Below are positions 1-8,936 of a DNA stretch of 37,271 nt, one piece after another. The translations under genes were made by a program, and so were the position numbers. How positions within the stretch are numbered: the stretch's first letter is position 1; the number at the start of each line of letters is the position of its first letter. Origin of the DNA: Bacteroidia bacterium (GTDB taxonomy: Bacteria; Bacteroidota; Bacteroidia; Bacteroidales; Azobacteroidaceae); assembly GCA_025996865.1 (NCBI GenBank), contig BNTV01000041.1:1-37271 (forward strand). The letters are read 5' to 3'. Below the pieces are notes generated by a model. That model ran no database searches. It had not been told where the DNA came from and was given only the letters and a program-made list of their open reading frames with translations.

Positions 1-488
1 ATTACACCGGAGCCATCTTTGAAGTAAAAGCTTTGGACGTCGAAATCGGCAGCATCACCGGTGGTGGCAGATACGACAATTTGACAGGTGTTTTCGGATT
101 GCCGGACGTTTCGGGCATTGGCATTTCTTTTGGCGCCGACCGCATTTTCGACGTATTGAACCAATTGGATTTGTATCCGGAAGATTCGACCCAACAAACC
201 CAGGTTTTGTTTATCAATTTCGGAGAAAAAGAAGAAAATTTCATTTTGCCGATTCTGAACCGGTTAAGAAATTCCGGCGTTCGTGCCGAAATATATCCCG
301 AAGCCGCCAAACTGAAAAAACAAATGGGATATGCCGACAATAACAAAATTCCGTTTGTCGTATTGGCAGGCGAAAGTGAAATTGAAACCGGGAAATTGAC
401 ACTAAAAAATATGCTTACCGGCGAACAACAATCGGTTAAGGTTGAAGACTTGTATTCGATGGAGTGGCTCTCAACACAAAATGAGTAG
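1..488 (+). CDS. hisS: Histidyl-tRNA synthetase, C-terminal part (5' end outside window)
   Basis: This is the 3' end of the enzyme that charges tRNA-His with histidine in the cytoplasm. The reading frame is open from the first bases (first full codon at position 3). About 161 residues are visible. The start of the fragment carries the class II motif 3 region, with GGGRYDNL followed by [11 protein letters not shown]. The anticodon-binding alpha/beta domain follows, with [21 protein letters not shown], then [16 protein letters not shown]. Length and order fit the last third of a roughly 450-residue HisS. A strong hairpin follows the stop codon. A tRNA-His gene lies about 29 kb away in the same window; nothing in the sequence links the two. 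The assignment is secure; only the missing N-terminal part cannot be judged. Confidence 0.95.
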   Translation, partial: YTGAIFEVKALDVEIGSITGGGRYDNLTGVFGLPDVSGIGISFGADRIFDVLNQLDLYPEDSTQQTQVLFINFGEKEENFILPILNRLRNSGVRAEIYPEAAKLKKQMGYADNNKIPFVVLAGESEIETGKLTLKNMLTGEQQSVKVEDLYSMEWLSTQNE

Positions 489-504
489 TCACTTATTTTT
501 TATA

Positions 505-545
505 AGAGGCTACTCATTGCGCAACGAGTAGCCTCTCTTTGTTTC
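505..545 (+). terminator. Rho-independent terminator of hisS
   Basis: An 11-bp perfect inverted repeat (AGAGGCTACTC at 505-515, GAGTAGCCTCT at 526-536) has a 10-base loop and is followed by a T-rich run. It lies 17 bases after the hisS stop codon. It may also serve the convergent gene that ends at 561. Confidence 0.85.
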
Positions 546-560
546 TTATTTGCATACAAT

Positions 561-1949
561 TTATTTGATAATTATTTTTCCGTTATAGGTGGTACTTTCT
601 GCAATGATGCGGTAAATATACACGCCGCCACGCAAAGATGGTATCGCCACCGGCTTGCCGGATACAGCTTGCGCCTTCAAAACCGTCCGCCCGGTAAGAT
701 CGATAAGTTGAAGCGTAGCATTAGCCGTTTGCACAGGCAAATCAAAGGTGAGATACCCATCCGCAGCATAAATGCCCAACACCTTGGCTGCCTCAGGGGA
801 CAGGATGCTGCTGCCATTGCCGTAGTAGAAGGTCGTTGTGCTATACAACTCGCCGTTCTCATTATTGTAATAATTATACACCATAATCTTAGCCAAGCGG
901 TTATTGGCATATTCATATTCTGTTTTATCATCTAAGATATAAGGATCGTTGATAGTTTCCCCTCCACGGTAATCCGTTTCGGAGATTTTTTTGCCATTGG
1001 CATTGTACGCATATTCCGTTTTCCAGAAGTAATAGTCGCTTTCATTTCCTAATTCCAATATCAACCGTCCTGCAGCGTCATACGTATATTCAAAAGCCAT
1101 GCCCAATTCCAAGACGCCCTCGTCCGACAAGTAATAGGATTCAGACGCCAGCTCTCTCATCGTTGCCGGATCATAATGGTGCACAAACTTTGCCAGCACC
1201 ATTCCATCCACAACGATTGTTATTTCTAAATTTTCCACGGTGCCGGAGACGGTCATCGGCATCGGATAGGGGATTCCTTCATCATAATTGATTATCGACC
1301 CGCCGGTCAGCATCCCGTTCGCGTCATATAGATAAATCTGTTCATAATAAAGCACCCATTCGTCGTTCTCGAAGTCAAAATATTTAACCGATAGCGGTGT
1401 GCCGTTGGCATTATAGGCATATTCTTCTTTATCGCCCCAGCTAAGGATATAGTTTTCATAACCCGTATTGCAATAGAATAGTATGTTTCCGTTTGTATCA
1501 AAAACGTATTCTTCTTTCTGGTAATCAGGCAGATACCATGTGTCTGTTTCTACCCAGATGTAATAATCTTCTTCCGGATTATAAACATAATACCCTTTAT
1601 CGTAGGTCGTTTCAATAATTGTATCTCCTTTGTAGGAAAATACGCTTTTCTTCTCATAATCACCGTAAGTAGAATGATAGATAGCGCTGTCCGGACGGCT
1701 GTGTCCGGGTTCAAGCGAGGCGCGCAGGGAGGGAGCAGCCGTTTGCTCTGCACCGGCGGTATTGTCCGCACGCAACTGCGCTTTTTGTCTTTTGTTTACT
1801 TGCGCTTTTCCCTTTATCATTTTTGAGAAAAGACGCCCTTGTGTCATGGCAGGTTTTCCGTTTAATCGTTGTACGGAATTTTCTGCAAATACTTGTCCTG
1901 ATAGAATAGAACAGAGTAACAGTGTTAAAAAAGTAATTTTTGTTTTCAT
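561..1949 (-). CDS. Secreted protein with YD-like repeats and T9SS type A sorting domain
   Basis: A 462-residue protein exported from the cell. The first 22 residues form a clear signal peptide (MKTKITFLTLLLCSILSGQVFA). The middle, about residues 95-370, holds irregular repeats of the form YxYDANGxL or YAYNANGKxI, reminiscent of YD/RHS-type beta repeats. The last 75 residues match the type IX secretion system C-terminal signal: LIDLTGRTVLKAQ, then a GGVYIYRI-type strand and a lysine-ending KIIIK tail. Proteins with this tail are moved across the outer membrane and attached to the surface or released. The function of the repeat region is unknown to me. The gene stands alone and has a roughly 160-210 base upstream region with an inverted-repeat-flanked promoter-like sequence. 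Confidence 0.85.
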   Translation of the reverse strand: MKTKITFLTLLLCSILSGQVFAENSVQRLNGKPAMTQGRLFSKMIKGKAQVNKRQKAQLRADNTAGAEQTAAPSLRASLEPGHSRPDSAIYHSTYGDYEKKSVFSYKGDTIIETTYDKGYYVYNPEEDYYIWVETDTWYLPDYQKEEYVFDTNGNILFYCNTGYENYILSWGDKEEYAYNANGTPLSVKYFDFENDEWVLYYEQIYLYDANGMLTGGSIINYDEGIPYPMPMTVSGTVENLEITIVVDGMVLAKFVHHYDPATMRELASESYYLSDEGVLELGMAFEYTYDAAGRLILELGNESDYYFWKTEYAYNANGKKISETDYRGGETINDPYILDDKTEYEYANNRLAKIMVYNYYNNENGELYSTTTFYYGNGSSILSPEAAKVLGIYAADGYLTFDLPVQTANATLQLIDLTGRTVLKAQAVSGKPVAIPSLRGGVYIYRIIAESTTYNGKIIIK

Positions 1950-2108
1950 AAAAAATGTAGTTAAGTAAATAAAATATTAAGTTCTCTTAATCAGCTAATT
2001 AAAATACACTAAACAAACACCTGTTAATCTGAAAGATAGAGTTTTCTTTAGCATAATTTAGTTTGTTATAAAATTTTAAAATGATAAAAGTGCAGGGAAC
2101 TGTTAAAA

Positions 2109-2153
2109 TGTTTATCGTCATTAATCTCGCAAATTTAATTCACACGATAAACA
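2109..2153 (-). promoter_or_regulatory. Putative promoter enclosed by a 10-bp inverted repeat
   Basis: On the minus strand TAAATTTG (2130-2137) fits the Bacteroidota -7 box TAnnTTTG and points at the T9SS protein gene. It sits in a 25-bp spacer between perfect arms TGTTTATCGT (2109-2118) and ACGATAAACA (2144-2153). A good -33 TTTG is not obvious. The rest of the gene-free stretch 1950-2428 holds only AT-rich sequence, a poly-A/T rich leader and the hairpin cluster listed separately. Confidence 0.45.
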
Positions 2154-2313
2154 ACTGAATTACACTTAATCCATTGAAATTGTTGCAAAAGTACATAAAA
2201 AATTTAATTTCCAAAAATAAAGTATAGAAATTCTTAAATTCGCAAGCAAAAAAATAGTAGTTAGCGAAAAAAAGCTGCCTTTTGACTTTTCCGCAGACTT
2301 ACCCGACACGATT

Positions 2314-2430
2314 GGACAGATTTGTCCGGAGCTATATCGGAGAGTTGCCCAACTCTCTTGGGAAGACTTGGGCAACTCTGCCTCATAGACCTGCCCAACT
2401 TTCCGGTACCGGTTTGGGCAAGTCTTTTTT
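2314..2430. repeat. Cluster of three hairpins sharing a TTGCCCAA core
   Basis: Three inverted repeats lie in tandem: GGACA/TGTCC (2314-2327); AGAGTTGCCCAA/TTGGGCAACTCT (2341-2352 and 2368-2379, perfect 12 bp); and GACCTGCCCAA/TTGGGCAAGTC (2388-2398 and 2414-2424, one G-U type mismatch). The last encloses the palindrome CCGGTACCGG and is followed on the plus strand by six T. It could end transcription, be a small RNA, or be an intergenic repeat element. No gene is visible here. Confidence 0.6.
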
Positions 2431-2605
2431 AGTTGTGTTTTTTGGGCAAGCGCCCACTCTTTTTTAGCGCCTGGTCAAGCAGATACAAAATCTGCCCGTT
2501 GACGCTTCGAAACTCATCGGCCGCCCATTTTTCAATTTCGTTCATTGTATTACTGTCGATGCGAAGAACGAAATTTTTGGTTTTATTTTCTTTATTATCA
2601 GACAT
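2429..2605 (-). CDS. Arc-family ribbon-helix-helix DNA-binding protein (58 aa)
   Basis: A short reading frame of 58 residues starts at ATG 2605 and overlaps the last 8 bases of the preceding PH-like gene, so translation is probably coupled. After a lysine-rich start it reads NFVLRIDSNTMNEIEKWAAD, then EFRSVNGQILYLLDQAL. That is the beta-strand plus two-helix pattern of Arc/MetJ-type dimeric repressors, with the strand residues that contact DNA near positions 11-16. The family usually has about 45-60 residues, so this is full length. As the last gene of the SPFH operon it may autoregulate that operon or act elsewhere; the target is not visible. Identification as ribbon-helix-helix is firm, the role is inference. 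Confidence 0.82.
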   Translation of the reverse strand: MSDNKENKTKNFVLRIDSNTMNEIEKWAADEFRSVNGQILYLLDQALKKSGRLPKKHN

Positions 2606-3110
2606 TTATATTTTTCCCAAGTTTCATCAAAATCTCTTGTATTTCCTGTGGATGTTGCGTGCGGATTAATATTTTTCTTGTTTTGACAAATCCGTTTTTC
2701 TTGATTTTCAAGATTAAACCTTTATTTCCGGAAAGATTGTAGGCCGAGGAAGTAATTCCGGTACGCCAGCCCCAACCGCCTGCTTCTGTAATCGGATTAT
2801 ATTTCCGGACTTCAACATTTTCAATAATTTCCCATGCAAACACCTTGAATTTGAACATAAACGGAAACATTTTGATATATATTCCGGTTTCATTTATAAT
2901 CGTTTCCAACGAAATAATAAAGTATAGGATTACAATAGAAGTAGATACAATCACCGCTATAATAAACGGAAACGGCCGAATATTTTCACCTAATCTGATT
3001 TCCGCAATAAAAGGATAAATGATTACTAATAGTAAGACGACAGGTATCAATTGAAAATACCACGGCATTTTTTGCTTTTCGTAAAAACTGATTTCTTCTT
3101 TTGCTTTCAT
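2598..3110 (-). CDS. Membrane protein with PH-like domain
   Basis: A 170-residue protein with two membrane helices (about residues 18-36 and 46-66). A cytoplasmic beta-rich region of roughly 95 residues follows. It contains the landmarks GGWGWR (111-116) and YNLSGNKG (124-131) and ends in a helix (HPQEIQEILMKLG). This layout resembles small bacterial membrane-anchored PH-like proteins. No enzyme motif is visible. It begins 26 bases after the SPFH gene and overlaps the Arc-type gene, so the three form one operon. I infer a part in membrane organisation or stress together with the SPFH protein, but that is only guilt by association. Confidence 0.7.
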   Translation of the reverse strand: MKAKEEISFYEKQKMPWYFQLIPVVLLLVIIYPFIAEIRLGENIRPFPFIIAVIVSTSIVILYFIISLETIINETGIYIKMFPFMFKFKVFAWEIIENVEVRKYNPITEAGGWGWRTGITSSAYNLSGNKGLILKIKKNGFVKTRKILIRTQHPQEIQEILMKLGKNINV

Positions 3111-3136
3111 GTGTTCCTGATTGTAGAGTATAAATG

Positions 3137-4099
3137 TTAATTATACAATGTTCCCGAATTGACAATGGGGTGTGCCGGTTCATCGCTACAAAGCACTACC
3201 AATAAGTTACTTACCATCGCTGCTTTTTTGTCGTCGTCTAATTCTATTACCCCTTGTTCCGACAGTTTGTCAATCGCTAATTTTACCATTCCGACGGCGC
3301 CGTCAACGATTTTTTCGCGGGCGCTGATGATGGCGTCGGCTTGTTGGCGTCGCAACATAACGGCTGCAATTTCAGGCGCATAAGCCAGATAATTTACCCG
3401 TGCTTCCATTACTTCAAGGCCTGCGATGGACAATCTTTCGTTCAATTGTTTTTCGAGAATCTCGTTGATTTCTTCCCTGCCCGAACGCAAAGTCAGTTTT
3501 TCGTCTTCATTTTCCATATTGTCGTAGGAAAACAGTCCGGCCACATGCCGTAAAGCTGCATCACTCTGCACTTTGACAAAATGTTCGTATGCCTTCATTT
3601 TGTCTGCCACATTGTCGGTTTTTTGTGTAATCACCGACGCCGTCGAGGTATTGTCCACCTCAAACGAAGCTTTGTAAGTATCCACCACCCGCCAAACCAA
3701 AACTTGTCCGATCATCACGGGATTGCCTTTTTTATCATTCACTTTAATCGGCTCGGCGTCCAAATTGCGGGCGCGCAATGTCAGCCGTTTCTTTGAAAAA
3801 AACGGATTTACCCAAAAGAAACCGTCCTCTTTCACCGTTCCCCTGTATTTTCCGAAAAACACAAGTACACGCGCTTCATTGGGTTCAATCTGCATAAAGC
3901 CCACCCAAAAAATCGTATTCTTGATAAACCCGATAATCGCCAACACGATACACGAAATTCCGCATACCGGAATCTTTGTCGCTTCATTAACGCCAAATAT
4001 AAACAGCGCAATCACTGCAAATAAAAATACAATGTTAAAAATCAGCATCATAATACCGTTTAACTTCATTCCTGCAAAAACTTTCTCTTTCGTTTCCAT
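3137..4099 (-). CDS. SPFH (band 7/stomatin-like) membrane protein
   Basis: A 320-residue protein with two N-terminal membrane helices (about 14-36 and 43-68). An SPFH domain begins at QIEPNEARVLVFFGKYRGTV. Typical family features are the NPFFSKKRLTLRARNLD strand region, VNDKKGNPVMIGQVLVWRV, and a long charged helix with ERLSIAGLEVMEARVNYLAYAPEIA. The C-terminal helix region (RRQQADAIISAREKIVDGAV) fits oligomerisation. SPFH proteins form scaffold rings on membranes. It is the first gene of the SPFH / PH-like / Arc operon and has an excellent Bacteroidota promoter just upstream. Family assignment is firm; no specific partner or substrate can be read from the sequence. Confidence 0.88.
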   Translation of the reverse strand: METKEKVFAGMKLNGIMMLIFNIVFLFAVIALFIFGVNEATKIPVCGISCIVLAIIGFIKNTIFWVGFMQIEPNEARVLVFFGKYRGTVKEDGFFWVNPFFSKKRLTLRARNLDAEPIKVNDKKGNPVMIGQVLVWRVVDTYKASFEVDNTSTASVITQKTDNVADKMKAYEHFVKVQSDAALRHVAGLFSYDNMENEDEKLTLRSGREEINEILEKQLNERLSIAGLEVMEARVNYLAYAPEIAAVMLRRQQADAIISAREKIVDGAVGMVKLAIDKLSEQGVIELDDDKKAAMVSNLLVVLCSDEPAHPIVNSGTLYN

Positions 4100-4137
4100 A
4101 CTAATTTATTTATTAAAATGATATTAAAATAATATCA

Positions 4138-4168
4138 CAAAAGTAAGCAATATTTTTAAATAAACAAA
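4138..4168 (-). promoter_or_regulatory. Bacteroidota-type promoter of the SPFH operon
   Basis: On the minus strand, TTTG (4165-4168) and TACTTTTG (4138-4145) are separated by exactly 19 bases, matching the TTTG-N19-TAnnTTTG consensus. The start codon lies about 39 bases downstream. Confidence 0.8.
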
Positions 4169-4223
4169 CAAAACCGGAAATTTTTTTATTTTTTTCTTTG
4201 CCAATTTGTCAGCCTTTTGAGTT

Positions 4224-4238
4224 TGGCACAGAATTGGT
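4224..4238 (+). promoter_or_regulatory. Sigma-54-like -24/-12 element upstream of groES
   Basis: The 15-mer TGGCACAGAATTGGT compares with TGGCACG-N4-TTGC at all but three positions, with GG and G(T) spaced as for -24/-12. No TAnnTTTG box and no CIRCE (TTAGCACTC/GAGTGCTAA) is visible in 4100-4300. The match is imperfect at the -12 dinucleotide, so this is a candidate only. Confidence 0.35.
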
Positions 4239-4300
4239 AGGGATTATGAACAAAAAACAAATATTGTTTAATTAAATATCAATTAATAACATTAATAATT

Positions 4301-4570
4301 ATGAGTATTAAACCATTAGCAGACAGAGTGCTGGTGAAACCGGCCGCAGCGGAAGAAAAAACGGTCAGCGGGATTATCATTCCCGATTCAGCAAAAGAAA
4401 AACCTCTGAAAGGGGAAGTAATTGCAGTTGGCAACGGAACTAAAGACGAAGAAATGGTCCTTAAAACAGGTGACACGGTTCTTTACGGAAAATATGCCGG
4501 AACCGAAATCGAACTGGACGGAGAGCAATTCCTAATTATGCGTCAATCGGACGTTTTAGCAATCATTTAA
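4301..4570 (+). CDS. groES: Co-chaperonin GroES
   Basis: An 89-residue GroES subunit of usual length. The heptamer caps the GroEL cavity in the cytoplasm. Visible landmarks are the N-terminal strand [11 protein letters not shown], the mobile loop around residues 16-31 ([17 protein letters not shown]), [24 protein letters not shown] and the final [10 protein letters not shown]. It lies 14 bases before groEL in the usual groES-groEL order, so the two form one operon. Upstream there is a sigma-54-like sequence but no CIRCE operator, so heat-shock control by HrcA is not supported here. Confidence 0.97.
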   Translation: MSIKPLADRVLVKPAAAEEKTVSGIIIPDSAKEKPLKGEVIAVGNGTKDEEMVLKTGDTVLYGKYAGTEIELDGEQFLIMRQSDVLAII

Positions 4571-4578
4571 ATAATTAA

Positions 4579-6219
<1,641 letters not shown>

Positions 6220-6255
6220 TTTAATCACATCTTCATGATTTTTTTAGTAAAAATA

Positions 6256-6289
6256 AAGCCGCAGGTGAAAGTCTGCGGCTTGTTTTTTT
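6256..6289 (+). terminator. Terminator after groEL, probably bidirectional
   Basis: A perfect 9-bp stem (AAGCCGCAG 6256-6264, CTGCGGCTT 6273-6281) with an 8-base loop is followed by seven T. On the minus strand the same stem is followed by TTATTTTTACT, so it may also end the GH3 gene, whose stop codon lies at 6288. Confidence 0.88.
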
Positions 6290-8894
6290 ACGGAAGATTT
6301 ATTTGTTGTTGAACACATTGTTGAGCGGAAAGTAAAGATGCGGAAGGTTGGCCGCCACCGACGGAAATCGTCACATCTCCTTTCATTGGCGCTAAATTTC
6401 CGGCTTCGTTCACAATCGACAAATCTTCAGCAGAGAGGATAAATTCCACTTCTTTGGATTCTCCCGGCGCCAGATGTATCCGCTTAAATCCCTTGAGCGC
6501 CCGGATGGGGGTTGCGAAGTCCCGTTTATTTGACAGGTAGAGCTGTACCACTTCGTCCCCTTCTTTATCACCGGTATTGGATATGACGGCTTTCACTTTA
6601 AGGGAAGAAGCATCTGCTGTTTTTCCTGTTTCCAGATTACTGTAGCCAAAAGTTGTATAGCTCAATCCGTAACCAAACGGATAGATTGGTGTTCCGGAGA
6701 AATACCGGTAAGTACGGTTGGCCATGCTGTAATCTTCGAAATCCGGCAAGTCATTTACGCTTTTGTAGAAAGTAACCGGGAGACGTCCGGCCGGATTGTA
6801 ATCGCCAAACAAGACATCGGCAATCGCTTGTCCGCCGGCTTGTCCTCCGTACCATGCATTCACAATGGCCGGCAGGTTTTGCGATTCCCATTCCAAGCCG
6901 ATGGCGCTTCCTGTCATCAAAACGAATATGACCGGTTTACCTGTTGCTTTCAGCTCTTTCAACATTTCTTTCTGAACGGCGGGCAGATCTAACGAAGTAC
7001 GGTCGCCCCGCTTGAAGCCGTCGATCTGTACGCTCATTTCTTCTCCTTCCACTATGGAAGAGATACCTCCTGCAAAAATAATTACGTCCGCATCCTTCAC
7101 GGAGGCTGCCGTTTCTTTTGGACGGGCTGTTTTCAATGTTCCTACATCGAAAGTTATTTCCGCATTGTCGGCATATTGACGATAAAATATTTCTATCTGA
7201 TACGGTTTGCCCTTTTCTGCTTCTAAGGGATAATACGCATTGATATTTCCAACTTTTTCTTGTTTTACGCCATTGATATGGAGTTCCGCCCAGTCATCGG
7301 CTTTTAGTTCAAAGCATACTTCCCCGGTCTGTTCGGGTGTAAAAACCGTTTTCCATGCGGCCGACATTTGGCGGGTAATGAGGCCGTCCGCTATTTCCTG
7401 TCCGTCTCCCCACCGGTAATCTACTTTTGTTTCCTGTCGCGAGAGGGCAGGCTGACCTTCCCGTTTTGTATTTTGGTAATAGTCGGCCATAAATCCCTGC
7501 TTTCCATTATACGTGAAAAGTTCATCCTTGTAAAAGGAGGTAAATACATAGTTGTCGGTCAGGTTTACGCCTTTGTCATATACGACCTCTACATCGCCTG
7601 CTTTGGACTTGATTCCTTCCAGCAAGGTGGAAATGTGGGTCGGATAACCATAATAATTCGCCAGCAGAACGCTTTTGCTATCGGCATTGGGGCCTATTAC
7701 GGCTATTTTTTTCAGTTTTTTCTTATCCAAGGGCAAGAGATGGTTTTCATTTTTCAACAATACAATGGATTGCTGCGCCATCTGCAACGCATGAGCCTGA
7801 TGTTCGGGATCTTCCAATACCGAGAGAGATATTTTGGAATAAGGTACGCGGCTGTCGGGATCAAACATGCCCAAACGGAAACGTATCTTGAAGAGCCTTT
7901 TGAGCGAAACGTTTATCTGCTCTTCGGTAATAAGTCCGCCGGCAAGCGCGTCGGCCAATGCCTGGTAGGTTTGATTTCCACATTCGCAGTCCGTACCGTG
8001 AAGCACGGCGTCGGTCGCCGCCACCGAGGCGTCCGCATGGGTCTTGTGTGTCCGGTAAAAGTCGTCGATAGCTCCGCAATCGGAGGTGACATAGCCGGTA
8101 AAATGCCATTGGTTGCGCAAAATATCGGTCATCAGGACGTCACTTCCGCAGCATGGTTGTCCGAAATAGGCATTGTAGGCGCACATGACGCCTGTTACAT
8201 GAGCTTTTGTTACCAATTCCCGGAAAGCCGGAAGATAGGTATCCCACAAATCATGGCTGCTCACTTCGGCGTTGTATGTGTGTCGGTTCCATTCCGGACC
8301 GCTGTGTACGGCGTAATGTTTGGCGCAAGCCGACGATTTGAGATAGACTGAGTCATCGCCTTGCAAGCCTTTCACAAAAGACGTTCCGATTTCGGAAGTA
8401 AGGAAAGGATCTTCGCCGTAGGTTTCCTGTCCCCGTCCCCATCGAGGATCTCTGAAAATGTTGATGTTAGGACTCCAATAGGTTAATCCCGTGAAAATTC
8501 CTGTTTGTCCCTTCTTTGCAGCGTCGTGATAAATAGCGCGTCCTTCTGTCGATATGTAGTCGGCCATTTGATGGACTGCTTCCGTGTTCCAGGTAGCCGC
8601 TATGCCTATGGCTTGCGGGAAGGAAGTAGTGGGGTAGGGGCTTCGGGCTACGCCGTGCAAAGCTTCATTCCACCAATTGTAGGCCGGAATTTCCAATCGC
8701 TCAATAGCCGGAGCATTATTTAGCATTTGGGCGATTTTTTCTTCTATCGTCAACCGGTTTACCAAGTCGTCCACTCTTTCATCTATCGGCAAATCAGGAT
8801 TCAGGAAAGCGTATTTATAGGTTTGCTTGGCCGTACAAGCAGACAACAGGAATACGAATAAGAATCCGCAAAATAAAATGAATAATTTTTTCAT
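6288..8894 (-). CDS. Glycoside hydrolase family 3 lipoprotein with PA14 insert
   Basis: An 868-residue beta-glycosidase of the GH3 family. Residues 1-20 are a lipoprotein signal with lipobox LLSAC (Cys20), so it is anchored in a membrane after export. The (alpha/beta)8 domain contains FRDPRWGRGQETYGEDP, the substrate-binding KH at 192-193 and SDCGAI (271-276) with the nucleophile Asp272. The second alpha/beta domain starts near 395 and is interrupted by a PA14 sugar-binding module (about 465-585, with MADYYQN and FELKADDWAELHING). It resumes with the likely acid/base EGEE at 617-620, and a fibronectin-III-like domain ends the protein. Architecture fits beta-glucosidases or xylosidases; the exact sugar cannot be read. 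It follows the TldD-type gene by 42 bases and may be co-transcribed. Confidence 0.9.
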   Translation of the reverse strand: MKKLFILFCGFLFVFLLSACTAKQTYKYAFLNPDLPIDERVDDLVNRLTIEEKIAQMLNNAPAIERLEIPAYNWWNEALHGVARSPYPTTSFPQAIGIAATWNTEAVHQMADYISTEGRAIYHDAAKKGQTGIFTGLTYWSPNINIFRDPRWGRGQETYGEDPFLTSEIGTSFVKGLQGDDSVYLKSSACAKHYAVHSGPEWNRHTYNAEVSSHDLWDTYLPAFRELVTKAHVTGVMCAYNAYFGQPCCGSDVLMTDILRNQWHFTGYVTSDCGAIDDFYRTHKTHADASVAATDAVLHGTDCECGNQTYQALADALAGGLITEEQINVSLKRLFKIRFRLGMFDPDSRVPYSKISLSVLEDPEHQAHALQMAQQSIVLLKNENHLLPLDKKKLKKIAVIGPNADSKSVLLANYYGYPTHISTLLEGIKSKAGDVEVVYDKGVNLTDNYVFTSFYKDELFTYNGKQGFMADYYQNTKREGQPALSRQETKVDYRWGDGQEIADGLITRQMSAAWKTVFTPEQTGEVCFELKADDWAELHINGVKQEKVGNINAYYPLEAEKGKPYQIEIFYRQYADNAEITFDVGTLKTARPKETAASVKDADVIIFAGGISSIVEGEEMSVQIDGFKRGDRTSLDLPAVQKEMLKELKATGKPVIFVLMTGSAIGLEWESQNLPAIVNAWYGGQAGGQAIADVLFGDYNPAGRLPVTFYKSVNDLPDFEDYSMANRTYRYFSGTPIYPFGYGLSYTTFGYSNLETGKTADASSLKVKAVISNTGDKEGDEVVQLYLSNKRDFATPIRALKGFKRIHLAPGESKEVEFILSAEDLSIVNEAGNLAPMKGDVTISVGGGQPSASLLSAQQCVQQQINLP

Positions 8895-8936
8895 CTTTTT
8901 GTCTTAAATATTTAGCTGTGTTGATAATGCACAAGT

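Noticed and set aside
4100..4300. CIRCE/HrcA operator before groES
   Set aside because: No TTAGCACTC-N9-GAGTGCTAA or near match is visible.
7368..8351. A 327-codon open frame on the plus strand
   Set aside because: It lies wholly opposite the GH3 gene, has no recognisable domain or promoter, and the GH3 frame is clearly the coding one.
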